A stretch of 64,000 nt of DNA from Sphingopyxis bauzanensis (GTDB lineage: Bacteria > Pseudomonadota > Alphaproteobacteria > Sphingomonadales > Sphingomonadaceae), in assembly GCF_002205675.1 (NCBI RefSeq), contig NZ_NISK01000001.1:491054-555053 (forward strand), given 5' to 3'. Each line of letters starts with the position of its first letter. Position 1 is the first letter of the stretch. The position numbers were made by a program, and so were the translations under genes. Below the pieces are notes generated by a model. That model had not been told where the DNA came from, made no database searches, and saw only the letters and a program-made list of their open reading frames with translations. This document shows, piece after piece, positions 25,305-35,422 of this stretch.

Positions 25305-26972
25305 TCAGCCGGTGCGGAAACCGTGGGTGATCGGATAGCGCCGGTCGCGGCCGAAGTTGCGCGTCGACAGCTTGACCCCCGGCGGCGCCTGCCGCCGCTT
25401 ATATTCGGCGAGCATCAGCAGGCGTTCGATCCGCACCACCGCGTCGCGGTCGAAACCATGCCGCGCCACGACATCGTCGACGCTCGCCTCCTCTTCGACC
25501 AGCATGTGCAGCATGCGGTCAAGGTCGGCATAGGGTGGCAAGCTGTCCTCGTCCTTCTGGTCGGGGCGCAGTTCGGCGCTCGGCGGTTTGGTGATAATCG
25601 TCTCGGGCATCACCGGGGCGACCGGATTGCGCGACAGCCGCGGCACATTTTCATTGCGCCATTTGGCGACGGCGAACACCGTCATCTTATAGGCGTCCTT
25701 CAGCGGGTTATAGCCACCCGCCATATCGCCATAGATCGTCGCATAACCGACGCTCATCTCGCTCTTGTTGCCGGTGGTCAGCAACATCGGCCCGAATTTG
25801 TTGCTGAGCGCCATCAAGGTCACGCCGCGGATGCGCGACTGGACATTTTCTTCGGTGATATCGACCTCGACATCGGCAAAGCTGCCAGCCAACATCGTGT
25901 CGAACGCCTCGACCGCGGGGACGATCGAGATCGTGTCGAGCCTGCACCCGATCAGTTCGGCACAGCTTGCCGCATCGTCGAGGCTCGCCTGGCTGGTGAA
26001 GCGGCTCGGCATCATCACGCACCACACCCGGTCGGGGCCGAGCGCGTCGGCGGCAATTGCGGCGCAGATCGCCGAATCGATCCCGCCCGACAGCCCGAGC
26101 ACGACGCCGGGAAAACGATTGCGTTCGACATAGTCGCGCAAGGACACGATCATCGCGCTATAAATATCGGCCGGATGCGCCTCCCATTCGGCGATCGCGC
26201 CCGCTTCGCAGGTCCAGCCGTTCGCGCCCCTGGTCCAGCGCGTCACCCGCTCCTCTTGGTCCCAATCCTTGAGGCGGTGGGCAGTCGATCCATCGGCGTT
26301 CAGCACAAACGAACAGCCGTCGAACACCAGTTCGTCCTGCCCACCGACGCGGTTGAGGAAAATCAGTGGCAGCCCGGTTTCGGCGACACGCCCCGCGAAC
26401 ACCTGGCTCAACCGCCGTTCGTCCTTGTCGATTTCATAAGGGCTTCCATTGACCGAAATCAGCAGCTCGGCGCCCTGGTCGGCCAGATGCCGCGACACTT
26501 TGGGCAACCAGCCATCTTCGCAGATCGGCAGCCCGAGCCGGACCCCGCGCCAATCGACCACATCGGGGAGCGGGCCGGGTACGAAGATTCGTTTCTCGTC
26601 AAAAGTGCCGTAATTCGGCAACTCATGCTTTCGCCGCGTCGCAACAACTTGGCCTCCGTCGAGCAGCGCGACGATGTTATACAGGTCCGCCCCGTCGCGT
26701 TCGACCGACCCGACAAGCATCGCCGGTCCCCCGTCGGCGGTATCCGCCGCCAGCTCGGCGAGCAATCTCGCGGCGCGCTCGGCCAGGGCAGGCTTCAACA
26801 CCAGATCCTCGGGCGGGTAACCGATCAGCTGGAACTCGGGGTAGAGGATCAGGTCGGCCCCGGCGTGCCGCGCCCGCACCGCGCGCATCGCATCGACATT
26901 GGCGGCCAGGTCGCCGACCGACTGCGTTATCTGGGCCAGGACGATGGTGAGCGTGTCGACTGCGTCGGTCAT
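25305..26972 (-). CDS. nadE: Glutamine-dependent NAD+ synthetase
   Basis: 555 aa. The N-terminal nitrilase-type glutaminase has the triad Glu46, Lys115 and Cys151 (LPICEDGW). The C-terminal synthetase has the P-loop SGGIDS (295-300) and a deamido-NAD site. It converts nicotinic acid adenine dinucleotide to NAD+ with ammonia tunnelled from glutamine. The start is the ATG of MTDAVDTLTIVLAQ; 12 upstream in-frame residues are unsupported. Divergent from prs (145 nt), also a nucleotide-cofactor supply gene. Confidence 0.96.
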   Translation of the reverse strand: MTDAVDTLTIVLAQITQSVGDLAANVDAMRAVRARHAGADLILYPEFQLIGYPPEDLVLKPALAERAARLLAELAADTADGGPAMLVGSVERDGADLYNIVALLDGGQVVATRRKHELPNYGTFDEKRIFVPGPLPDVVDWRGVRLGLPICEDGWLPKVSRHLADQGAELLISVNGSPYEIDKDERRLSQVFAGRVAETGLPLIFLNRVGGQDELVFDGCSFVLNADGSTAHRLKDWDQEERVTRWTRGANGWTCEAGAIAEWEAHPADIYSAMIVSLRDYVERNRFPGVVLGLSGGIDSAICAAIAADALGPDRVWCVMMPSRFTSQASLDDAASCAELIGCRLDTISIVPAVEAFDTMLAGSFADVEVDITEENVQSRIRGVTLMALSNKFGPMLLTTGNKSEMSVGYATIYGDMAGGYNPLKDAYKMTVFAVAKWRNENVPRLSRNPVAPVMPETIITKPPSAELRPDQKDEDSLPPYADLDRMLHMLVEEEASVDDVVARHGFDRDAVVRIERLLMLAEYKRRQAPPGVKLSTRNFGRDRRYPITHGFRTG

Positions 26973-27117
26973 ACCGCCGAGCCATACCCCCCGCCGCCGC
27001 GATTGCAATGACCCAAGGGGTCAGCGAACGCGCGGCGTCAACTTCACCCTTCCCCTATCGCCCCCCGCTGGCTAAGGGGCGCGCAATCCTATCCGCCGCG
27101 AAAGGGCCGCGCACCCC

Positions 27118-28053
27118 ATGAAACTGATCTCCGGCAACAGCAACCTTCCCCTCGCCCGCGCGATCGCGGACTATCTGGAACTGCCGCTGACCGACACCAG
27201 CGTGCGCCGCTTTGCCGACGAGGAAGTGTTCGTCGAGATCCACGAAAATGTTCGCGGGCAGGATGTCTTCATTGTCCAGCCGACGAATTTCCCGGCCAAC
27301 GACAATCTGATGGAGTTGCTGATCATCACCGATGCGCTGCGCCGCGCTTCGGCAAAACGTATCACCGCGGTCGTCCCCTATTTTGGCTATGCCCGCCAGG
27401 ATCGCAAGCCCGGTCCTCGCACGCCCATATCCGCCAAGTTGGTTGCCAATCTGATTACCACCTCGGGCGCCGACCGCGTGCTCGCGATCGACCTGCACGC
27501 CGGGCAGATTCAGGGCTTTTTCGATATCCCGACCGACAATCTCTACGCCGCGCCGGTGATGAGCGCCGACATCCAGGCGCGCTTTGCGGGCAAGAATCTG
27601 ATGGTCGTGTCGCCCGACGTCGGCGGCGTGGTGCGCGCCCGCGCGCTGGCCAAGCGGCTCGACAACGCCCCCCTGGCAATCGTCGACAAGCGCCGTGAAC
27701 GCGCTGGCGAATCCGAAGTGATGAACATTATCGGCGACGTGTCGGGGCGCTTCTGCATCCTGATCGACGACATCGTCGATTCGGCGGGGACGCTGTGCAA
27801 CGCCGCGGGCGCGCTGAAGGCGGCGGGGGCCGAGGGCGTTGTCGCTTATTGCACCCACGGCGTGCTGTCGGGCGGCGCGGTCGCCCGCGTCGAGGCCAGC
27901 GAACTCACCGAACTGGTCATCACCGATTCGATCCAGCCGACCGACGCGGTCAACGACAGCAAGAAGGTCCGCGCGCTCACCGTCGCACCGCTGCTCGGCG
28001 AAGCGATCAAGCGCATCGCCGACGAATCGAGCGTCTCCTCGCTGTTCGATTAA
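27118..28053 (+). CDS. prs: Ribose-phosphate pyrophosphokinase
   Basis: 311 aa. Class I PRPP synthetase: [13 protein letters not shown] start, [15 protein letters not shown] loop, the divalent metal-binding [14 protein letters not shown], and the PRPP loop [12 protein letters not shown]. It makes PRPP from ribose 5-phosphate and ATP for nucleotide, His, Trp and NAD synthesis. Its stop lies 4 nt from the convergent tetR stop. Confidence 0.97.
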   Translation: MKLISGNSNLPLARAIADYLELPLTDTSVRRFADEEVFVEIHENVRGQDVFIVQPTNFPANDNLMELLIITDALRRASAKRITAVVPYFGYARQDRKPGPRTPISAKLVANLITTSGADRVLAIDLHAGQIQGFFDIPTDNLYAAPVMSADIQARFAGKNLMVVSPDVGGVVRARALAKRLDNAPLAIVDKRRERAGESEVMNIIGDVSGRFCILIDDIVDSAGTLCNAAGALKAAGAEGVVAYCTHGVLSGGAVARVEASELTELVITDSIQPTDAVNDSKKVRALTVAPLLGEAIKRIADESSVSSLFD

Positions 28054-28057
28054 TCCG

Positions 28058-28600
28058 TCATCGCGCCAGCACGGCGCCGACGATCAATTCCAGTTCGCGG
28101 CGAAAGGCCGCATGATCGGGCGCTGCATGGACAAGGCCCTTCGCGGTCCAGCACAGCGCCTGCGCCAGGCTGCCGGCGCGCGCGACCGCGGTCCCGGGAC
28201 CGCCGCGCCGGATCGCATTCGCCATCGCCGCCACCAGTTTGCGTTCGGCCGCACGCACCGCTTCGCCCGGCGCGGGCGCGGCCATCGGGGCGACGTCGAT
28301 CCCATGGGGCGAGGCGCGCAGCATCGCCATATGCTGGCCAACCCATGTATCGAGCGCAGTCGCCAACCGCGCAACCAAGGCGGCGGCGGGGTTTTCCAGA
28401 GCCCGCAACGCCTCCGCGAGCGACCGGTCGATCAGCGATTGGGTGGCCCATTCGAGCAGCGCGCCCTTCGATCCGAAGCGGTTGTAGAGCGCCTGACGCG
28501 ACACCCCGGTGGCCTGCGCCAGATCGTCCATCGATGCCTTGCGAAATCCGGTGCGCGCGACAACGTTTAAAAGGGAATCGGCGGAAATACGGTCGGACAT
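28058..28600 (-). CDS. TetR family transcriptional regulator
   Basis: 180 aa. The N-terminal helix-turn-helix is at about residues 20-45 (KASMDDLAQATGVSRQALYN, RFGSK). The C-terminal ligand domain has no recognisable subtype. A perfect 12-bp inverted repeat lies 7-38 bases upstream of the start codon and is the likely autoregulatory operator. The divergent neighbour hisN is the only other gene obviously within reach; regulated targets may lie elsewhere. Confidence 0.88.
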   Translation of the reverse strand: MSDRISADSLLNVVARTGFRKASMDDLAQATGVSRQALYNRFGSKGALLEWATQSLIDRSLAEALRALENPAAALVARLATALDTWVGQHMAMLRASPHGIDVAPMAAPAPGEAVRAAERKLVAAMANAIRRGGPGTAVARAGSLAQALCWTAKGLVHAAPDHAAFRRELELIVGAVLAR

Positions 28601-28606
28601 AAGCGC

Positions 28607-28638
28607 AATTTTACAAATTATACGATATTTGTAAAATT
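28607..28638. promoter_or_regulatory. Operator-like perfect inverted repeat upstream of tetR
   Basis: AATTTTACAAAT and ATTTGTAAAATT are perfect 12-base arms around an 8-base centre TATACGAT. The stretch is strikingly AT-rich in a 65% GC genome and overlaps the tetR promoter region. The size and spacing are typical of TetR-family operators. Confidence 0.75.
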
Positions 28639-28716
28639 GATATATTCCGCAGCTCCGCCCGCAACGCGGTGGTCTGGGGCTGGCGGGAACAGCCGTGCTG
28701 CGCTAGCGCCGATGAC

Positions 28717-29499
28717 ATGACGATAACCTCTGATCTCATGCTCGCCAATCGCCTCGCCGACGCGGCTGGCGACGCCATCCGCCCGCTGTTTCGCGCCGCC
28801 TTTGCCCACGAAGCCAAGTCCGATGCCTCGCCGGTCACCGAGGCCGACCGCGCCGCCGAAGCGGCGATACGCCGACTGCTCGATGCCGAGGCGCCTCGCG
28901 ACGGCATCATCGGCGAGGAATATGGTGCCGAGCGTCCCGACGCGGCGCGCCAATGGGTGCTCGACCCGATCGACGGCACCGTCAGCTTCATGGCGGGACG
29001 CCCGATTTTCGGTACGCTGATCGCGCTGCTGCAGGACGGCTGGCCGGTGCTGGGCATCATTGATCAGCCGATCAGCGGCGAACGCTGGGTCGGCGCGCTG
29101 GGTCGGCCGACCTTGTTCAATGGCGAGCCCGCGCGCACCCGTACCTGCCGTACCCTCGCCGATGCGACACTCGCCACAACCGGCCCGCAATATTTCGACG
29201 ATCATGATGCCGAGCATTTCATGGCGCTCGCGGCCAAGACCGCGCACAAAAGGCTGATCTTTGGCGGCGACTGCTACAATTACGGCCTGCTGGCCAGCGG
29301 CCATGTCGATCTGGTGGTCGAGGCGGGGCTGAAGCTGCACGATTTCGCGGCGCTCGTTCCCATTGTCGAGGGCGCGGGCGGGACAATGTGCGACTGGAAC
29401 GGCGACCCGCTCAACGCCGACAGCGCGGGCCATGTGATTGCGCTGGGCGATCCGGCACGGCTCGAAGACGTGATCGAAGGCCTCGCCTGCGCGCACTGA
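28717..29499 (+). CDS. hisN: Histidinol-phosphatase, inositol monophosphatase family
   Basis: 260 aa from the ATG of MTITSDLMLANRL. The metal-binding motifs are Glu67 (GEEYG), DPIDGT (83-88) and a C-terminal LKLHDFAALVPIVEGAGG with the third Asp. The WVLDPIDGTVSFMAG pattern and short length fit the HisN branch that dephosphorylates L-histidinol phosphate. Inositol monophosphatase activity is the alternative. No other his gene is adjacent, which is common for hisN. It is divergent from tetR. Confidence 0.87.
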   Translation: MTITSDLMLANRLADAAGDAIRPLFRAAFAHEAKSDASPVTEADRAAEAAIRRLLDAEAPRDGIIGEEYGAERPDAARQWVLDPIDGTVSFMAGRPIFGTLIALLQDGWPVLGIIDQPISGERWVGALGRPTLFNGEPARTRTCRTLADATLATTGPQYFDDHDAEHFMALAAKTAHKRLIFGGDCYNYGLLASGHVDLVVEAGLKLHDFAALVPIVEGAGGTMCDWNGDPLNADSAGHVIALGDPARLEDVIEGLACAH

Positions 29500-29517
29500 C
29501 GTGCGGCGACCTCGGCC

Positions 29518-31728
29518 TCAGAAAATGCCGAGGAACTTCTTGCGCTGCTTGCCGCCCTCTTCCTTCGACAGTTTGCCATCCTCGCCCTTCGCCGTCGTGC
29601 CTTTGCCGACATCGTCGCGCACTTCGCCTTTCGTCGTGCGCTGCGCACTGGCGCGCGCACCCGCAAGGATTGGACCGCATTGCGCCGACTTCGCATCACC
29701 CGGATCGACGAAGGGGATGATCACGGCGAGCGGGGTGGCGACGATTGCCAGCCCCAGCCCTGCCCCCGCGCGGCCCATCAGCTGGTCGCTGATCGGATCG
29801 AGGCGCGGCGCCGCGAAATAGCCGCCGACGCTGACCGGCGACTGGCCCGAGAACAGGCTGAACTTCTTGCCGTCGGCGCGCACCGCCATGTCGATCGCCT
29901 CGGTACGGAACGAAAAACCGCCGCGCCCGACCATGACGTTCTTTTGCGTGTCAATCAGGATCGGGTCGGCAGCGCCGACGCCATTGCGCACGGTGAAAGC
30001 GATCACCCCGCAATTGATCTCGACCGGCTTCTTCAACTTATCCTCGAACAATTTCTGCACAAAGGTGCCGACGTCGAGCTCGGCAAGCTGGACGTTACGC
30101 GTCCAGAAACTGCCCTTCGGCAGGACGAAGGCCATGCGACCGTTCGAACTGGCGAGCGACTGGCGCAGGCTATCGCCATGGCCGACCATCTGGATCCGGC
30201 CGCTGACGGTGCCGGTGGTCCCCGATTCGGCCACCCCGAAGCGCGCCAGCAAGTTGCCGAGCCGCGTCGGCGAGAGGCGGATATCATAAGCGGTGCGCAC
30301 GACCGCCGGCCGCGAATCGATCGAAACGTCACTCGCTACCTTGCCGCCGGCGAGCAGGAAGGTCAGCGGTTTCATTTCCATCAGTCCGCGCTTGAGCGAC
30401 AGCGTCAGATCGACATTGCTGACCGGAAAACTCTCAGCGCGTACCTTGGCAACCTTGTAGCGCAGATCGGCGTCGAACGCTTTGAGCGAGTCGGCGCGCA
30501 GCGGCGAATCGGGAAGAACGCGCGGCCGGCCGCCGACGGTCCTGATCACGCCATCGGTGCCCATCCGGTCAAGCCGGTCGACCTCATAACCAATGAACGG
30601 CCCGGCATCGATGATATTGAGTGACCGGGTACTGAGGTTGGCGTCCAGATAGACGCGCCCTTTCGGCATACTGACTGCGAAGGTTCCCGCCAGGTCGCTG
30701 TCGCCAAAGACGCCTTTCAGACTGGTGAATTTCCAGACCGAACCGTCATAACCAAGCTTCGACGTCGCGCGGTACCGCCGGGTGTCGGGAATAGCGACGC
30801 CCAGAAAATCGAACAGGCGCGACAGGTTCTCGCCGCGCGCAGTCAGCGCCAGATCGGCACCGACCAGCTCGGTCGGGCCGGGCAGCGTGCCGACCAGATC
30901 GACGGTGTTCCCGAGCCCGATCGCGCGCATCGTCAGCCGGTTCTTGCCGCCCGCAACCGTCTGGTTCGGCGACGACAGCCGCCCGGTCAGCGTGAACGGC
31001 TGCGCGCGCATCGTCCCGCGCCCGTTGAACCCGATCGCTTCGTCGATCCGGCTGCCCGTCGAGCGCACCGTATCGATGTCGATATCAGCGAACAGGCGCA
31101 GCCGCGGGTCGCGATAGGTCAGCCCGCTCTTGGTGATCGCGGCGCGCTCGATCGTCGGCAGGTTGAGCGGCTCGGGCGGCCGATCGGGATCGCCAAAGGT
31201 CCAGCTGTTGTGCCGGTTCTGCGCGTCCCATTCGAGCGCCACCTGCGCCTGATCGATGTCGGCAAAGGTCATCACGCGCTTGCCGACGATCAGCGACAGC
31301 GTGGCCAACCGGGTATCGACGCGGCGGGCGGTAAAAAACTGTTTCGCCCGCGCCCATTCGGGATTGGCGATGCGGATGTCTTCGGCGAGGAATTTGACGT
31401 TGAAAGGCGCAAAATAGAGCTGGAAGTCGCCGCCGATCGCGACCTCCCGTTCCAGCTGCGACGACGCGACGCTTTCGAACGTCCCCTTCAAAAAGCGTCC
31501 CTTGGTGATGAACAGCACCAGCCAGATCGTCACCAGCAGCAGCAGCATGATCGCCGCCGTTCGTGCTGCGATACGCACCGCACGCGGCCGCTCTTTCAGC
31601 CAGCGGGGGGTCCAGATGCGGCGTGCAAAGCTCGACAGGACGCTAGACCAGCCCGAATCGGACGGCCCGCCGCCGGGGATGGCAGTCGCGGCGGGCGGAT
31701 GGCCCATCTGTCCGGTGGGCAGGTTCAT
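29518..31728 (-). CDS. asmA: AsmA family protein
   Basis: 736 aa. A 54-residue basic N-terminus precedes one membrane helix (55-75), then the AsmA N-terminal pattern [18 protein letters not shown] and [14 protein letters not shown]. The C-terminal half has the conserved LFFR-like block [23 protein letters not shown] split over several strands. AsmA-like proteins form long periplasmic beta-grooves thought to bridge lipid transport between membranes. The last residues are a Lys/Glu-rich tail. Divergent from rpmI with 158 nt between starts. Confidence 0.87.
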   Translation of the reverse strand: MNLPTGQMGHPPAATAIPGGGPSDSGWSSVLSSFARRIWTPRWLKERPRAVRIAARTAAIMLLLLVTIWLVLFITKGRFLKGTFESVASSQLEREVAIGGDFQLYFAPFNVKFLAEDIRIANPEWARAKQFFTARRVDTRLATLSLIVGKRVMTFADIDQAQVALEWDAQNRHNSWTFGDPDRPPEPLNLPTIERAAITKSGLTYRDPRLRLFADIDIDTVRSTGSRIDEAIGFNGRGTMRAQPFTLTGRLSSPNQTVAGGKNRLTMRAIGLGNTVDLVGTLPGPTELVGADLALTARGENLSRLFDFLGVAIPDTRRYRATSKLGYDGSVWKFTSLKGVFGDSDLAGTFAVSMPKGRVYLDANLSTRSLNIIDAGPFIGYEVDRLDRMGTDGVIRTVGGRPRVLPDSPLRADSLKAFDADLRYKVAKVRAESFPVSNVDLTLSLKRGLMEMKPLTFLLAGGKVASDVSIDSRPAVVRTAYDIRLSPTRLGNLLARFGVAESGTTGTVSGRIQMVGHGDSLRQSLASSNGRMAFVLPKGSFWTRNVQLAELDVGTFVQKLFEDKLKKPVEINCGVIAFTVRNGVGAADPILIDTQKNVMVGRGGFSFRTEAIDMAVRADGKKFSLFSGQSPVSVGGYFAAPRLDPISDQLMGRAGAGLGLAIVATPLAVIIPFVDPGDAKSAQCGPILAGARASAQRTTKGEVRDDVGKGTTAKGEDGKLSKEEGGKQRKKFLGIF

Positions 31729-31886
31729 CCGCTGTGAACGAGCGCGAACACCCTTGGTTCCGCTGGCCCGGCCCGGTAGGCTTGCATTTGCGGGCGAATC
31801 CCCCTAAGCGCCCCGCTTCCGATTGTGTCGGCTGGCTGAAAGGGCTGCCAGGCCGATACGCAAACGGACTTCCAAAGGAGACCAAA

Positions 31887-32090
31887 ATGCCCAAAATGAA
31901 GACCAAGAGCGGTGTGAAGAAACGCTTCAAATTCACCGCCTCGGGCAAAGTGAAGCACGGCGTTGCCGGCAAGCGTCACCGCCTGATTTCGCACAATTCG
32001 AAGTATATCCGCACCAACCGCGGCACCAGCGTGCTGAGCGATTCGGATGTGGCCCATGTGCGCCTCTGGGCGCCCTACGGCCTGAAGTAA
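31887..32090 (+). CDS. rpmI: 50S ribosomal protein L35
   Basis: 67 aa, [20 protein letters not shown] start. AAAGGAG lies about 8 bases before the ATG. It is followed by rplT after 13 nt. infC, which precedes rpmI in many bacteria, is absent; asmA is the divergent neighbour. Confidence 0.97.
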   Translation: MPKMKTKSGVKKRFKFTASGKVKHGVAGKRHRLISHNSKYIRTNRGTSVLSDSDVAHVRLWAPYGLK

Positions 32091-32103
32091 GGAGCGCTAA
32101 GGC

Positions 32104-32469
32104 ATGTCACGCATCAAACGCGGCGTCACCACGCGCGCCAAGCACAAACGCGTATTGGAACAGGCGAAGGGCTTTTACGGCCGTCGCAAGAACACCATTC
32201 GTATCGCCAAGCAGGCGGTCGAAAAGGCTGGCCAATACGCCTATCGCGACCGCAAGGTTAAGAAGCGCAATTTCCGAGGCCTGTGGATCCAGCGTATCAA
32301 CGCCGCGGTTCGCGCCGAAGGCCTGACCTATTCGCAGTTCATGCACGGCGTGAAGCTGGCCGGGATCGATCTCGACCGGAAAATCATGGCCGACCTGGCG
32401 ATGAACGAAGCGACGGTGTTCACCACCATCATCGCGCAGGCAAAAGCGGCGCTGCCCAAGGCAGCCTGA
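32104..32469 (+). CDS. rplT: 50S ribosomal protein L20
   Basis: 121 aa, [20 protein letters not shown] start and the globular C-terminal domain with [16 protein letters not shown]. It is an early large-subunit assembly protein. A strong intrinsic terminator follows, so the transcript is a two-gene rpmI-rplT unit; the pheST genes that usually follow in related genomes lie 8.4 kb away in opposite orientation. Confidence 0.97.
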   Translation: MSRIKRGVTTRAKHKRVLEQAKGFYGRRKNTIRIAKQAVEKAGQYAYRDRKVKKRNFRGLWIQRINAAVRAEGLTYSQFMHGVKLAGIDLDRKIMADLAMNEATVFTTIIAQAKAALPKAA

Positions 32470-32497
32470 CGTTTTTCAGCCAAGTGACGAGAAACAA

Positions 32498-32525
32498 GGG
32501 CGGTCCCGACGGGGCCGCCCTTTTT
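32498..32525 (+). terminator. Rho-independent terminator of rpmI-rplT
   Basis: Stem of ten pairs (GGGCGGTCCC 32498-32507 with GGGGCCGCCC 32511-32520, one G-U) with a 3-nt loop and five T residues directly after. Confidence 0.9.
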
Positions 32526-32582
32526 CGTTGGCGCGATCGCGTTGAAATGTCGTCAGGGAGCCAAAAGTCGACAGCGAACGCT

Positions 32583-32674
32583 CGTCACCCAGGACTTGAT
32601 CCGGGGTCCAGCTTTGCACGCAAGGTCCGCGATCGCCGCAAGCAGCGGCATTAAGGGTCAAGCCCGGGATGACG
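32583..32674. repeat. Extragenic palindromic element overlapping the 5' end of mutS
   Basis: Ends CGTCACCCAGGACTTGATCC and GGTCAAGCCCGGGATGACG in inverted orientation. The terminal GGGATGACG contains the most upstream ATG candidate of mutS (32669). Same family as 18856-18927. Confidence 0.65.
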
Positions 32675-35422
32675 AATGACGTGGCAGCACCCCACCCCAC
32701 CGCCGCCATTCCCCCACGCGACCTTGCCATGCCGCCCCCAATCACTAAGCAGGGTCCGATGCCCGCCGCCGCTCCCAAACCCGCCAACAGCAACAGCGCC
32801 GCCCCCGCCGCGACGCCGATGATGGCGCAATATTGGGCGCTGAAGGCGCAGGCGGGCGGCTGCCTGCTGTTCTACCGCATGGGCGACTTCTTCGAGCTGT
32901 TCTTCGACGATGCGAAAGCCGCGGCAGCGACGCTCGACATCGCGCTGACGTCGCGCGGCGAGCATGAGGGTCAGCCGGTGGCTATGTGCGGGGTGCCCGT
33001 CCATGCCGCCGAATCCTATCTCGCCCGCCTGATCCGCGCCGGCCACCGCGTCGCGATCGCCGAACAGGTCGAAACCCCCGCCGAAGCCAAGGCGCGCGGC
33101 GGGTCGAAGGCGCTGGTGGCGCGCGCGATCGTCCGCTTCGTCACCGCCGGAACGCTGACCGAAGAAAGCCTGCTCGAAGGGCGCAGCGCCAACCGTCTCG
33201 CCGCAATGGCCGAGGTCGGCAGCGAGGGTGAGGTTGCGATTGCGGCCGCCGATATTTCCACCGGACGGTTCGAGGTCGTCGCGGTGCGGCCCGAGGCGGT
33301 CGATGCCGAACTGGCGCGGCTCGCGCCATCCGAACTGCTCGTTAGCGAGAGCGCGGGCGAGCTGCCGATTTCGTCGGCACGCCAACTCGTGCGGCGGCCC
33401 CCAGCCGACTTTTCGAGCACCGCGGCGCAAAAGCGCCTCGAAGCCTTCTTCGGCGTAAAGACGCTCGACGGTTTTGGCGCCTTTTCGCGCGGCGAAATCG
33501 CCGCAATGGGGGCGCTGGTTGCCTATCTCGACCATGTCGGCACCGGCGCGCCGACCTTTCTCCAGCCGCCGGTGCGCCATCTGGCGTCGGGGCGCATGGC
33601 GATCGACGCCGCGACGCGCGAAAGCCTCGAACTCGTCCGCACCATGGCTGGCACGCGCGACGGCAGCCTGCTCGGCACGATCGACCGCACCGTCACCGCA
33701 GCGGGGGCGCGGCTGCTCGCCGACGATCTCGCCAGCCCGCTCACCGACAAGGCGGCGATCCTCGACCGGCTCGATCTTGTCGATGGCCTTGCGCGCGATG
33801 CGCTGTGGCGCGGCGAACTTCGCGCCGCGCTGCGCGCGCTGCCCGACGCGGGACGCGCGCTCGGCCGCCTCGTCGCGGGTCGCGGCGGACCGCGCGATCT
33901 GGCGCAGTTGCGCGACGCGCTTGGCGGCGCGCGGCTCTTGCGCGAGCGCCTCGCGCACCGCCCTGATCTGCCGCCCTTGCTCGCTCGCCTGCTGCCTGCG
34001 CTCGACGGCCACGGCACGCTGGTTGACGAGCTCACTCGCGCACTGATCGAGACGCCCCCGGTCGATGCCGCGCAAGGCGGCTATATCGCCGAGGGTTACG
34101 ATCACGCCCTCGACGCCTTGCGCGAAACGGCGCGCGATGGGCGCAAAGCCATCGCGCTGCTCGAAGCAGGCTATCGCGACCGCACCGGCATCGCTTCGCT
34201 CAAGATCCGCCACAATGGCGTCCTCGGCTATCATGTCGAAGTCCCCGCCAAACATGCCGACACGCTGATGGCGCCCGAATCGGGTTTCACCCACCGCCAG
34301 ACGCTCGCGGGCGTCGTACGCTTCAACTCGTCCGACCTCCACGAAGCGGCGAGCCGGGTGACGCAGTCGGGAATCCACGCCGTCGCCGCCGAAGCCGCGC
34401 ATCTCGAATCGCTCACCGAAGCCGCAACCGCGCGCCGCGAAGCGATCGCCGCGAGCTGCGACGTGCTGGCGCGGATCGACGTCGCTGCCGCACTCGCTGA
34501 CCATGCGATGAGCCACAATTGGTGCCGCCCAGACCTCGCCGAAACGCCGTGCCTCGACGTCGTCGGCGGCCGCCATCCCGTGGTCGAGGCCGCGCTCGCG
34601 AAAGCGGGCGATCGCTTCGTCCCCAATGATCTGTCGCTATCCGAAACCGACCGGCTCTGGCTCGTGACCGGCCCAAACATGGGCGGCAAGTCGACTTTTC
34701 TGCGCCAGAACGCGCTGATCGTGGTGCTCGCGCAAGCGGGCGGGTTCGTCCCCGCTGCCTCGGCAAAGCTCGGCCTCGTCGACAAATTGTTCAGCCGCGT
34801 CGGCGCCAGCGACAATCTGGCGCGCGGACGTTCGACCTTCATGGTCGAAATGGTCGAAACCGCCGCGATCCTCGCCCAGGCGACCCCGCAAAGCTTCGTC
34901 ATCCTCGACGAGGTCGGGCGCGGCACCTCGACCTATGACGGACTCGCGCTCGCCTGGTCGGTGGTCGAGGCGGTGCATGAGGTGAACAGGTGCCGCTGCC
35001 TGTTCGCGACCCATTATCACGAACTGACGCGGCTCGCTGAAACGCTGGGCGCGCTGTCGCTCCACCATGTCCGCGCGCGCGAGTGGCAGGGCGACCTGGT
35101 GCTGCTCCACGAACTCGCCGATGGCCCCGCCGACCGCAGCTACGGCCTCGCGGTCGCGCGCCTCGCCGGGGTTCCCGCGGGGGTCGTCAAGCGCGCCGAA
35201 GCGGTGCTGGCGAAGCTCGAAGCCGGGCGCGAGAAAACCGGCGGCCTCGCCGCGGGGCTCGACGACCTGCCGCTGTTCGCCGCCACCCTCGCCGCTGTGC
35301 CAGCCGAAAAACACGATGCGCTGCGCGACGCGCTGGCGCAAATCGACCCTGACGCGCTTGCCCCGCGCGAGGCACTCGACGCGCTCTATGCGCTCAAACA
35401 CCTGCTGGCGGACGAAGCATGA
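32669..35422 (+). CDS. mutS: DNA mismatch repair protein MutS
   Basis: 917 aa from the first ATG. Mismatch-recognition motif Phe74-x-Glu76 in YRMGDFFELF, connector, lever/clamp domains, then the ATPase with Walker A GPNMGGKST (668-676), FVILDEVGRGTST and the HYHEL switch. The first 50 residues are a Pro/Ala-rich extension and the first ATG lies inside a repeat, so the true start may be 32729 or 32759 (897 or 887 aa). MutS finds mispairs and recruits MutL. The gene overlaps glnD by four bases (ATGA). Confidence 0.95.
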   Translation: MTNDVAAPHPTAAIPPRDLAMPPPITKQGPMPAAAPKPANSNSAAPAATPMMAQYWALKAQAGGCLLFYRMGDFFELFFDDAKAAAATLDIALTSRGEHEGQPVAMCGVPVHAAESYLARLIRAGHRVAIAEQVETPAEAKARGGSKALVARAIVRFVTAGTLTEESLLEGRSANRLAAMAEVGSEGEVAIAAADISTGRFEVVAVRPEAVDAELARLAPSELLVSESAGELPISSARQLVRRPPADFSSTAAQKRLEAFFGVKTLDGFGAFSRGEIAAMGALVAYLDHVGTGAPTFLQPPVRHLASGRMAIDAATRESLELVRTMAGTRDGSLLGTIDRTVTAAGARLLADDLASPLTDKAAILDRLDLVDGLARDALWRGELRAALRALPDAGRALGRLVAGRGGPRDLAQLRDALGGARLLRERLAHRPDLPPLLARLLPALDGHGTLVDELTRALIETPPVDAAQGGYIAEGYDHALDALRETARDGRKAIALLEAGYRDRTGIASLKIRHNGVLGYHVEVPAKHADTLMAPESGFTHRQTLAGVVRFNSSDLHEAASRVTQSGIHAVAAEAAHLESLTEAATARREAIAASCDVLARIDVAAALADHAMSHNWCRPDLAETPCLDVVGGRHPVVEAALAKAGDRFVPNDLSLSETDRLWLVTGPNMGGKSTFLRQNALIVVLAQAGGFVPAASAKLGLVDKLFSRVGASDNLARGRSTFMVEMVETAAILAQATPQSFVILDEVGRGTSTYDGLALAWSVVEAVHEVNRCRCLFATHYHELTRLAETLGALSLHHVRAREWQGDLVLLHELADGPADRSYGLAVARLAGVPAGVVKRAEAVLAKLEAGREKTGGLAAGLDDLPLFAATLAAVPAEKHDALRDALAQIDPDALAPREALDALYALKHLLADEA

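Noticed and set aside
25323..27011. A 562-codon open frame on the plus strand opposite nadE
   Set aside because: Antisense of a conserved enzyme; composition typical of third-position GC shadow.
28607..28638. The tetR-hisN dyad considered as an intrinsic terminator
   Set aside because: The arms are AT-rich, it lies between divergent starts, and no T run follows in either direction.
32651..34576. A 641-codon open frame on the minus strand opposite mutS
   Set aside because: It is antisense to a well-conserved mutS, Arg/Gly/Ala-rich and without domain features; long antisense frames are normal at 65% GC.
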